From assembly GCA_030429365.1 (NCBI GenBank), contig JAUIEW010000007.1:1-44704 (forward strand): a DNA stretch of 44,704 nt, given 5' to 3'. The position numbers were made by a program, and so were the translations under genes. Below, piece by piece: positions 37,669 through 44,704 of this stretch. The first letter of the stretch is position 1. Every line of letters begins with the position of its first letter. The notes beneath the pieces are model-generated. The model was not told the origin of the DNA and did no database searches. It saw only the letters and a list, made by a program, of their open reading frames with translations. The stretch comes from Phycisphaerae bacterium. GTDB taxonomy: Bacteria > Planctomycetota > Phycisphaerae > UBA1845.

Positions 37669-38409
37669 ATGAAACCTGAAGAACCGACCGCGGACACGAC
37701 GACAGAATCCCGCCGACGAACGCCCAAAGAACGGGCGATCCAGTTGTGGCGGGAGTGGGTCAAACCACTGGCGATCATCATCATCGTGTGCACGAGTTTC
37801 CGCTCGGCGATCGCGGATTGGAACGACGTGCCGACCGGTTCGATGAAACCGACGATCCTCGAAGGCGATCGAATTCTGGTCAATCGCCTCGCGTATGGTT
37901 TGAAGGTTCCGTACACGACGTGGCATCTTCTGCAATGGTCGGAACCGAAAGCGGGTGAAATCGTCGTCTGCTATTCACCAGCCAACGGGGATCGGCTGGT
38001 CAAGCGGGTGGTCGGCGTGCCCGGTGATCAGCTTGAAATGCGCAACAACGTTTTGTTCATCAACGGCGAACCGCTCCACTACGATCGCCTCGACGAAGAA
38101 TTGATCCAGCAGATCAAACCTGAAGCGATACCGCGCCATCAGTTCGCTGCCGAGACATTGGGCGAACACACACACGCGACCATGATCACCCCAAACGTCC
38201 GTTCACCGCGCACGTTTAAGCCGATCGTCGTCCCCGAAGGGCAGTACTTCATGATGGGCGACAATCGAGACAACAGTGCTGACTCGCGCTCATTTGGGTT
38301 CGTCAAGCGGAGTCAGATCCTGGGCCGATCCAGCCGCGTCGCACTTTCACTGGATCCCGATTGCTGGTATTGGCCCCGCTGGGACCGCACACTGCGCGAA
38401 CTTGAGTAG
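37669..38409 (+). CDS. lepB: Signal peptidase I
   Basis: This enzyme cleaves Sec signal peptides at the outer face of the inner membrane. The 246-residue protein has one N-terminal helix (WVKPLAIIIIVCTSFRSAIA), then Ser58 in VPTGSMKPT and Lys112 in RLVKRVVGVPGD, the catalytic dyad. YFMMGDNRDNSADSRSFGFV is box E. A roughly 50-residue insert between GEPLHYD and RTFKPI separates the boxes, as in larger family members. AAGG/AGAGG bases precede ATG 37669. The gene is single, divergent from the mazG-like gene. Confidence 0.96.
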   Translation: MKPEEPTADTTTESRRRTPKERAIQLWREWVKPLAIIIIVCTSFRSAIADWNDVPTGSMKPTILEGDRILVNRLAYGLKVPYTTWHLLQWSEPKAGEIVVCYSPANGDRLVKRVVGVPGDQLEMRNNVLFINGEPLHYDRLDEELIQQIKPEAIPRHQFAAETLGEHTHATMITPNVRSPRTFKPIVVPEGQYFMMGDNRDNSADSRSFGFVKRSQILGRSSRVALSLDPDCWYWPRWDRTLRELE

Positions 38410-38418
38410 CGCGTCTAA

Positions 38419-39675
38419 TCAACCGGACTTTCCAAGACAGGAATTGCAGCGACGTTTTCCGGAAGCGAGCGCGGATTGCTCGCTCTCGTATTCGACGCGG
38501 TTCTTGTCGCTGATGCGTTTGACATGACTGCACGTCGGCAGGTGAAAGACCTTTGAGTTCTTGCTGGCGATCCTGATGGCTGGTTGCTCGCTGGCCCCAT
38601 TTTCTTGATCCTGGTTGTCCGCGGTGCCGGATTCGGGCGTCGCATCCGGAAGCGGTTGCGAAATCGCCGCGATTTTCGTCGGCGGTTCCGGCTGGCTGGA
38701 ATTCAGATTTGGTGAACCGGCTTGTTCGTAGGCGTTGTAGATCAGGGCCGCCGCCAACCGCGACGCCCGTCGCAACATCTCGACTGTGGCCTCCCCCTCT
38801 GCATCATCGAGCAATTCGTAATACTCGTCCTGCCGTGCAAAAAATGCCGTTTCGCCAACGACGTTCATCTTCTCAAGGATCGCGCGATCGGCATTGCAAA
38901 ATTCGCCAAGATCTTGCAATGACGCGAGCATCGTATTGAAGATCATTTGGCGGGCGGTTTGTCCGAGCGGATACTGGAACCGGGCCGGATCGATCTGGCT
39001 TTGATAGCGATGCTGAAACCGGCGCACCAACTCCCAACCGTATCGCTGCCCGACATCCTGATGGGCATAAAGCGGATCGCCCAGCATCTTGCGGCCGAAG
39101 TTTAGATTTCCCGACGCTTCGCCGTGACGGTCTCGCGTCAAGTGGAACGGGTTTGCGGCACAGGCGCAAAACGAAATCAAGTACCCTGCTCGCATCGCGA
39201 CCTCGTTGCGATCTCCGTTCTCAAATGCCCGGGTCAATTCCGTCGCCATGCTTTCCAATGCCCAAGGCAACTCGCCGCCGCGCTTGACCTTGGACTTTCG
39301 CATCAATCCGCGCGCTTTGACCTGCTCGTCTGGAAACTCTTGCGCAGACTGCATGCGGGCGCGCGGATCATTCGATTCAGCCGCGGCGTCGAGATAGACG
39401 TAATACCACTGCGCGCGATTCTTGAATTGCGCTTCTCTTTGCCACAATCCAAACGGCTCGATGGCTCGCTCAAGCACTGCGTCCTTCATGTCGGCGAAAT
39501 AGTCAGAGAGAGGCTGAGGAAGCGCTTCAATCGACGTTGCAACGACAATGCGTTGGACGGCAGGCCCTGACGCGAGACAGCGTGCCTCTGGAGCAAATAA
39601 GAAACAAAACGCTGCGAAGGAAATGAAAACCCGACTGAACTGTGGAATCCTGGTTCCCGGTGATTGGTGGCCCAT
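38419..39675 (-). CDS. Exported protein with S1/P1-nuclease-like part and Ada-type zinc module
   Basis: The 418-residue protein has a signal peptide (FISFAAFCFLFAPEARCLAS). Its middle contains LISFCACAANPFHLTRD, reminiscent of the His/Asp-rich metal site of S1/P1 nuclease or zinc-dependent phospholipase C proteins, but the usual full set of ligands was not found. After a Pro/Gln/Ser linker, the last ~50 residues read KNSKVFHLPTCSHVKRI, then ALASGKRRCNSCL. This is the metal-binding module seen in Ada and in many nucleases, with Cys-x..-Cys-x2-Cys. The combination suggests an exported nucleic-acid or lipid enzyme; activity is not established. It converges on lepB, 9 bases apart. Confidence 0.8.
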   Translation of the reverse strand: MGHQSPGTRIPQFSRVFISFAAFCFLFAPEARCLASGPAVQRIVVATSIEALPQPLSDYFADMKDAVLERAIEPFGLWQREAQFKNRAQWYYVYLDAAAESNDPRARMQSAQEFPDEQVKARGLMRKSKVKRGGELPWALESMATELTRAFENGDRNEVAMRAGYLISFCACAANPFHLTRDRHGEASGNLNFGRKMLGDPLYAHQDVGQRYGWELVRRFQHRYQSQIDPARFQYPLGQTARQMIFNTMLASLQDLGEFCNADRAILEKMNVVGETAFFARQDEYYELLDDAEGEATVEMLRRASRLAAALIYNAYEQAGSPNLNSSQPEPPTKIAAISQPLPDATPESGTADNQDQENGASEQPAIRIASKNSKVFHLPTCSHVKRISDKNRVEYESEQSALASGKRRCNSCLGKSG

Positions 39676-39964
39676 GTGTGCTCGCCCCTTGTTGCAAAAT
39701 CATCCTCTTCCCCCCGACCGGGACGCGGAAAATCGAGTAGTTGGTCTGTCTGATTCAGACCTCAGTATACCGAACGGGCGCGAGAGAGTCACACATTCTG
39801 GGACAACGAGATTTCCCAGCCGCAGCCGACCTGTGCCCCCGACTGACGCGCGGACCGCCGGGCTCAATCTTTTGCATTCTGCAGACCGATGAATACCATC
39901 AGTGCGGGCGCAATCGGGTGCGCTTGATGTCCACGGCTCAAGGTGCCTTTGCCGAAAAAATGTC

Positions 39965-40438
39965 ATGAAAAGCAACTCGCTCGCTCCCCTGTTCATCACG
40001 TTCGCCGTGCTTTGTTTGATTGCCATTGGACTGACGCTGTGGCTGTACTTTGGCGACAGCTTCAGGACAGCTCCCGAAGCGAACACTGTTTCGATCGACC
40101 TCAATCAGCAATTTGAAGAGGACAACAAGCGCAACGCAGAAGTCGCGATGAGGGTCGTCAAAGATGGCGGCATCGTCGACCTGAGCATCGATCGATTCGT
40201 GACTGGAATGAAACGCTACCCGAATTCACTGAATGAATTGCAGGAAATGCCGGAGACAATGTCAGACAGTGAACGTTGGAGTGGTCCGTACATCATTAAC
40301 CCCGACCTGCTGGTAGACCCTTGGGGAAAACCTTTCCAGTACCAGTCACCCGGGTTGCACAATCCAGACGGATATGATTTTTGGAGCAACGGAGCCGACG
40401 GTCTGACCGGCACGCCCGACGACATCGGCAATTGGTAG
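39965..40438 (+). CDS. GspG-like protein with atypical N-terminus
   Basis: The 157-residue protein has one N-terminal helix (LAPLFITFAVLCLIAIGLTLWL) but no prepilin FTLxE motif. The rest matches the C-terminal domain of GspG, the major pseudopilin of type II secretion: SIDRFVTGMKRYPNSLNELQ, YIINPDLLVDPWGKPFQYQS, and GYDFWSNGADGLTGTPDDI, the Asp-rich calcium end. It may be a membrane-anchored pseudopilin relative that is not processed. ATG 39965 is chosen; no strong ribosome site is seen. No other type II secretion gene is adjacent. Confidence 0.85.
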   Translation: MKSNSLAPLFITFAVLCLIAIGLTLWLYFGDSFRTAPEANTVSIDLNQQFEEDNKRNAEVAMRVVKDGGIVDLSIDRFVTGMKRYPNSLNELQEMPETMSDSERWSGPYIINPDLLVDPWGKPFQYQSPGLHNPDGYDFWSNGADGLTGTPDDIGNW

Positions 40439-40512
40439 TCAAAGCAGCGGGTGGCTCGCCGATTCAAATGCACCGACGTTTCAGAATGCGCCGGTGATCA
40501 ATCGTGCACTGA

Positions 40513-41088
40513 TTAACCGGCGCGGGCTGCAATCTTGTTCATTAACAATTCTTCCAACGCCAGATCGCGGCCGTCCTCGATCCACTCGACATCCGCGCGG
40601 GTGACACGTTCGCCCGTGGATACTGCCGGCAGTGCATCACCATAGAACTGAAACGCGGCGATCGAATTGTTGAATTGTCGGTCGGGCGCGGAAAAGCGTT
40701 CGCGTACGACTTTGACGGTCACGCTGGCTTCACCCTTCACGAGGTCCGGGGCGGCTTGGATTTCAACCGTGCGACGAATTGTATTCAAGCTGGCTTCCCA
40801 GAAATCGTAGTTGGTGGCTACGTCCTTGCGCCAGACTTCAAAGAAGTGTTTCGACGTTTCGGGATAGGTCGTGACCACGCCTGCCCGGCGATCGACGCGA
40901 TCGATTCGAAACCCTTGATCGCGCAGAACATCCTCGCATGTATTGAGCAGATCGTTGAGCTGGTCCTGATCGGCGACGGTGAAGTCCTGCATCATCGGAT
41001 CGCCGTCGCGCTGAACAGGCGTGCAACCAACCAGACAAGCCAACCCGACCAGAAGCACGACGCTTTGAATTTGTTTACGCGTATTCAT
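40513..41088 (-). CDS. Lipoprotein of unknown function
   Basis: ATG 41088 gives 191 residues starting MNTRKQIQSVVLLVGLACLVGC, a lipoprotein signal with LVGC as lipobox. The domain is mixed: NTCEDVLRDQGFRIDRVDRR, then TYPETSKHFFEVWRKDV, EIQAAPDLVKGEASVTVKVV. No family is recognised. It follows pyruvate kinase on the same strand, 79 bases on; the longer frame to 41166 is out of family support. Confidence 0.82.
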   Translation of the reverse strand: MNTRKQIQSVVLLVGLACLVGCTPVQRDGDPMMQDFTVADQDQLNDLLNTCEDVLRDQGFRIDRVDRRAGVVTTYPETSKHFFEVWRKDVATNYDFWEASLNTIRRTVEIQAAPDLVKGEASVTVKVVRERFSAPDRQFNNSIAAFQFYGDALPAVSTGERVTRADVEWIEDGRDLALEELLMNKIAARAG

Positions 41089-41166
41089 GGCAGCAATCTT
41101 AGATGGGGATAGGTCCGGGTCAAGAATGCGTTTGTAGATCTGCGGTCCGAGTTGCGTCGCAACCAA

Positions 41167-42774
41167 TCAGGGACGCCGCGCCCCCAGCCGATGGATCGTG
41201 ATCGAACCGGTATCGCCCCACTCCATGCTTGCGGGCCCAAATCCCATCACGATCGGGTCGCCAATCTTGGCCCACCCTTCGCGGGCGAGGACATCGTCGG
41301 CTTTTTGCAGGCATTCCCGCGTCTCCTGGGGCTTGTGCACCGTCGCCGACGTCACGCCGTAGTACAACGCCAGACGCCGGCGAACCGCGTCACTGGGAGT
41401 CAATGCCAGGATCGGCTGATCGATCCGGTGACGACTCAGCAGACGGGCCAACACCCCTTTCTCCGTCCAGATCGCCACTGCCACCGCGTCCACGTGCTCC
41501 GCAACCGACTGGATGCTGTGGGCGACAGCCGCCGTCACCCCGCGACAGAACTCATTGGCGACGACGGCCCGACTCAGGTGGTCGCCGTACCGATCGGCTT
41601 CAGCCGCTATACGGTTCATGATCTCGACGGCGGCAACGGGATGCTCGCCGACCGCCGTCTCCGCAGACAACATGACCGCGTCGGCGCCGTCGACGATGGC
41701 GTTGGCCACATCACTCACCTCCGCCCGCGTCGGAATCGCCTCGGTCACCATCGTCTGAAGCATTTGTGTCGCGATGATGACGGGCGTGCCATAGCGGCGG
41801 CAGCGTGCGCAGATTTCTTTTTGCACACGCGGGACGTGAACGATGTCCATCTCGACCCCCAAGTCGCCGCGTGCGACAAGGATTGCATCCGACGCTTCGA
41901 TGATATTGTCGATATCGCGAACGGCTTGAGGTGTTTCAATCTTGGATACGATGTGCACTTCGACCGCTTCGGCTTCGATCAGTTTACGCAATTGCTGGAC
42001 GTCGGCAGCAGTCCGTACGAAGGAGATGGCCAAGTAATCCAGATCGTTGGTGATCGCCCACTTCAGATCGACAATATCTTTTTCGGTTAAGGCATCGATC
42101 TGCAAATCGCTGTCGGGAAGGTTGACCCCCTTGCGGCTGCGGATCGTGCCGCCAACCTGACACTCGCAAACGAGACCGTCTTCGTTCGATTCGGTCACGA
42201 CGAATCGGATCATCCCATCATCGATCAGGACGCGATGGCCAACCTGGATGTCCTTCAGGACATCGGGCTGATTGGTCGACACGCGCGATGCGTTGCCTTC
42301 GACCTCGTCGGTGACGATGCGGAGGGTGCTGCCGGCTTCGATCTCGACGCCGTCATGTTCAACGGGCCCCAGCCGAATTTTCGGGCCGCACAGATCGCCC
42401 ATGATCGCGACGGTCAGTTGGTGGCTGGCGGCGATGGCGCGGACCCGATCCACGACAACCTTGTGATCCTCCAGCGTGCCATGCGAAAAATTGATTCGGA
42501 CCACATGGACGCCAGAAAGCAGCAGTGGTTCAAGGACTTGGGGGGAGGAAGATCCCGGACCGATGGTCGCAACCACCTTGGTCCCGAGCCAGGACGCACG
42601 CCCACGGGCCCGACTCCCCACGTTGGATGCTCGAGTTGAAGCGTCTTGCACCGGTGTATCTCCATCCTTGAACTCGGCGGTCATTGTGTCGCCAAACACA
42701 CGTGCCGCCGATGCGTCAACAATCCATTCGTGCTTGTTGTCGTCGATTGGAAGCCCCACCGCAAGCCGAATCAT
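41167..42774 (-). CDS. pyk: Pyruvate kinase
   Basis: Pyruvate kinase makes pyruvate and ATP from phosphoenolpyruvate and ADP, the last step of glycolysis. TKVVATIGPGSSSPQVLEPL opens the core, GVHVVRINFSHG and IMGDLCGPKIRLG follow, and KIETPQAVRDIDNIIEASD contains the catalytic Lys. DAILVARGDLGVEM is the metal and PEP site, IIATQMLQTMV and DGADAVMLSAETAVGEHPV are later conserved blocks. The C-terminal domain is present (DAVAVAIWTEKGVLARLLSR). About 65 residues precede the usual start; ATG 42774 is used because codon use stays gene-like upstream, but ATG 42684 is possible. No allosteric feature can be judged. Confidence 0.95.
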   Translation of the reverse strand: MIRLAVGLPIDDNKHEWIVDASAARVFGDTMTAEFKDGDTPVQDASTRASNVGSRARGRASWLGTKVVATIGPGSSSPQVLEPLLLSGVHVVRINFSHGTLEDHKVVVDRVRAIAASHQLTVAIMGDLCGPKIRLGPVEHDGVEIEAGSTLRIVTDEVEGNASRVSTNQPDVLKDIQVGHRVLIDDGMIRFVVTESNEDGLVCECQVGGTIRSRKGVNLPDSDLQIDALTEKDIVDLKWAITNDLDYLAISFVRTAADVQQLRKLIEAEAVEVHIVSKIETPQAVRDIDNIIEASDAILVARGDLGVEMDIVHVPRVQKEICARCRRYGTPVIIATQMLQTMVTEAIPTRAEVSDVANAIVDGADAVMLSAETAVGEHPVAAVEIMNRIAAEADRYGDHLSRAVVANEFCRGVTAAVAHSIQSVAEHVDAVAVAIWTEKGVLARLLSRHRIDQPILALTPSDAVRRRLALYYGVTSATVHKPQETRECLQKADDVLAREGWAKIGDPIVMGFGPASMEWGDTGSITIHRLGARRP

Positions 42775-42911
42775 TGACGAACCCAACGTCTCCGCGCCGA
42801 TATGATCTATAAAGAAATCGTCCGCGCTGCCGAGCCGAACGAGTTTCGAGCGCCAAACCTGAACTTACCGAGTCAAATCGCGAGTCGAAGGTTTGCAACC
42901 GCACGCGGCAT

Positions 42912-42928
42912 TGACTACATATTAGTCA
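42912..42928. promoter_or_regulatory. 6-bp inverted repeat between pyk and the HEAT-repeat gene
   Basis: TGACTA (42912-42917) faces TAGTCA (42923-42928) across CATAT, in the divergent space between pyk and the exported HEAT protein. An operator for either gene is possible. Confidence 0.3.
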
Positions 42929-42983
42929 TTGGGCACACATTGAAACCGAAGTGATTGTCCAGAAGTCTTCGGTTTGGGTTTTC

Positions 42984-44704
42984 ATGGTCAACGATGTCCC
43001 ACATCTAGTTGTTCATCGAAAAGATGACGCCTTATATACGCTGTTGCGGATCGTCCTGATCCTCGCACTGGCGCTGCCCCTTTCTGCAGACGCTCAAACC
43101 GCCCCCGTCGAGACGCCCGCGCCGACCGAAACACCGGCTCCAATTGATACGCAGCTTGTCGACAGCCAGCTTGAAGCCCAGCGGGCCATCATCCTCAACC
43201 TGGAAGATTCGATGGAGACGCGGATCAGTCAGGCGGTGGCGATGCTCACCGTGGGATCCAAGCCAGCCATCGACAATGTGGTCAATCTTTTGATCACTGG
43301 CAACGAACCGTCGACCAAGGTCGTGATGTGTCGGGCCATTCAACAATGGGCTCAAGATTCTTCAAACGAACCCAACGCGCGGCTCGTCGATCCGTTGCTG
43401 ACAATGCTGGAGCATCCCACGGCTGACGTGCCAAGTGCAGCGTCGTTGGCGCTTTCCGAGTTTCAGAATCCCGCGGTGTTTGAATCGCTTCGACTGATCG
43501 CCAACACGCAGGATGCCCCGTTGTCCAAACGGGGGGCGGCGCTGTCTGCGCTGTCGCGAAACACGGATCGTCGCAATGTGGTCGCGGGGTTGATTCAGCT
43601 TCTCGATACCCCCGATGACGAATTCCGTTCGATGGTGCTGGACGTGCTCGGGCACGTCGCATCGCCTGGAGACGGATCGGTCGAGTCGTGGAAGGCATGG
43701 TGGAAAGCGCAAGAGTCATTGAGCGAAACGCAGTGGCTGCGCAACCAGTTGCACCTGAAGTCCAAGCGGCTTGATGCACGCGAGCTCGAACTGAAAAACG
43801 TCCGCGACGCTGCGCAAGCCCAACGTGATCAGCTCGCCAATCGCCTCACCGAGGCCCTTTCCGCCCAGTATCGACTGACGGCTGCGGATGCCAAAAACGC
43901 GCTGATTCTAAGCTGGCTCGCCGACCCCACTCCGGCGACGCGTCTGACCGCAGCCGGTCTGGTGGCGGAACAGATTTCCGAGGGCAATCTGCCCGACGAC
44001 AAGACCCGTCAAGCCCTTCGCGACCGATACAACGATCCATCACCTGCGGTGCGTAAGACCTCGGTGGAGATCGTCGGAGCGCTCAATGACCCAGACGATG
44101 CGGCTCCCATGCTGGCCCGGTTGCAGGACGAAACAGACCCATCCGTGCGCGAAACGATCCTGAGCATGCTCGGAAAGTTGCGAAACGAAATCGCCATCAT
44201 TCCGCTGATTGACGAGATCACCGACACCAATGCCCCCGAGTCGTGCGTGGCCGCGGCGGCGGAATCGCTCGGTTCGTTGGCGAGCCGCGAAATCCTGAGC
44301 CCCGAAGATGTCGAGCGTAGTATCGAACCGTTGCGAAAGCGATATGCCCTGGTGAACGGATCATCAAAGCGACTGAAAGTGGCGATCCTCAAAGCGATGG
44401 CTGCCATCGGGTCCACCGAATTCAAACCGGAATTCGAAGCGAACCTCGCGGCTTCTGACCCTGAGTTGCTGTTGCAGGCCATCCGCGGCATCGCCATCGT
44501 TGGATACGATGGACGCCTGGATCGGCTCAGCGAACTTGCGACCCACACCGACGCCCGCGTCAGACAGAAAGCCATCGAAACATTGGGAACCCTGGGCACG
44601 CTTGCCGAGATCGACATTGTCTCTGCGCGGTTGAACCCGAGCGTCGAGAAGGTCGATGGCCCCCGCGATGGAGCTTGGCTGGCGTTTAAAAAGATTTCCT
44701 CTCG
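42984..44704 (+). CDS. Exported HEAT-repeat protein (C-terminus outside window)
   Basis: The frame from ATG 42984 stays open to the window edge (573 codons). The signal peptide is LLRIVLILALALPLSADAQ, followed by a Pro/Thr/Ala linker. HEAT-type repeats follow: LVDPLLTMLEHPTADVPSAA, VRKTSVEIVGALNDPDDAAP, VRETILSMLGKLRNEIAIIP and VRQKAIETLGTLGTLAEI, with a coiled-coil stretch (QWLRNQLHLKSKRLDARELE) between about residues 245 and 295. HEAT repeats form curved helical solenoids that bind proteins. The partner is unknown. No ribosome site is obvious. Confidence 0.85.
   Translation, partial: MVNDVPHLVVHRKDDALYTLLRIVLILALALPLSADAQTAPVETPAPTETPAPIDTQLVDSQLEAQRAIILNLEDSMETRISQAVAMLTVGSKPAIDNVVNLLITGNEPSTKVVMCRAIQQWAQDSSNEPNARLVDPLLTMLEHPTADVPSAASLALSEFQNPAVFESLRLIANTQDAPLSKRGAALSALSRNTDRRNVVAGLIQLLDTPDDEFRSMVLDVLGHVASPGDGSVESWKAWWKAQESLSETQWLRNQLHLKSKRLDARELELKNVRDAAQAQRDQLANRLTEALSAQYRLTAADAKNALILSWLADPTPATRLTAAGLVAEQISEGNLPDDKTRQALRDRYNDPSPAVRKTSVEIVGALNDPDDAAPMLARLQDETDPSVRETILSMLGKLRNEIAIIPLIDEITDTNAPESCVAAAAESLGSLASREILSPEDVERSIEPLRKRYALVNGSSKRLKVAILKAMAAIGSTEFKPEFEANLAASDPELLLQAIRGIAIVGYDGRLDRLSELATHTDARVRQKAIETLGTLGTLAEIDIVSARLNPSVEKVDGPRDGAWLAFKKISS

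Noticed and set aside
41152-42090. Plus-strand ORF of 312 codons opposite pyk
   Set aside because: Complement shadow of pyruvate kinase; Arg/His-rich, no motif.

Overview
The window looks like a chromosomal segment from a planctomycete-like bacterium, most plausibly of the Phycisphaerae side. The reasons are a moderately GC-rich sequence, a very large SecA with lineage-type insertions, pseudopilin-like proteins with an FTLVE N-terminus, an FG-GAP/Ig-like giant lipoprotein, many single-gene transcription units, and frequent inverted-repeat elements between genes. No phage, transposase, CRISPR array or rRNA was seen. The placement is inferred from gene style; no phylogenetic marker was aligned.

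Layout. 1-6.8 kb: a truncated exported protein (minus strand), about 1.3 kb without a convincing gene, then a roughly 1,450-residue FG-GAP surface lipoprotein whose frame is broken by one extra base near 4307. 6.9-11.4 kb: a small exported-leader ORF directly in front of a 1,309-residue secA. 11.4-17.8 kb: an extended SDR, a class V aminotransferase, an RluA-like/RlmI-like fusion, an unknown 524-residue protein and a GNAT acetyltransferase. 18-21.6 kb: msrP, elbB, a PD-(D/E)XK nuclease-like protein and a secreted protein. 21.6-24.4 kb: a poorly understood stretch around lexA. 24.4-28.4 kb: queA, a UvrD/PcrA-type helicase and an AlkA-type glycosylase in one direction. 28.8-33.5 kb: pseudopilin-like and small membrane proteins, tRNA-Leu(CAG), and a group of short exported proteins sharing an NPSF-type motif. 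33.6-44.7 kb: an SDR, an ECF sigma/zinc anti-sigma pair, a MazG-like and C45-like operon, lepB, a nuclease-like/Ada-zinc fusion, a GspG-like protein, a lipoprotein, pyruvate kinase and a HEAT-repeat exported protein.

Two themes stand out. The first is protein export: secA, lepB and many lipoprotein or signal-peptide proteins lie here. The short ORF in front of secA has a signal peptide and ends in Gly-Pro-stop, the layout expected of a secretion-monitoring arrest peptide such as SecM; this is a hypothesis. SecA itself carries a Cys-rich insertion in its second nucleotide-binding domain and about five copies of a Trp-centred module in the helical wing region.

The second theme is a set of intergenic elements at about 11.4, 19.1 and 23.7 kb. 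Each has two facing copies of a TAGGGT-headed palindrome, and the arm sequences differ between loci while pairing is kept. A looser relative lies at 13.7 kb. They sit mostly at gene ends and may act as terminators or be non-autonomous mobile repeats.
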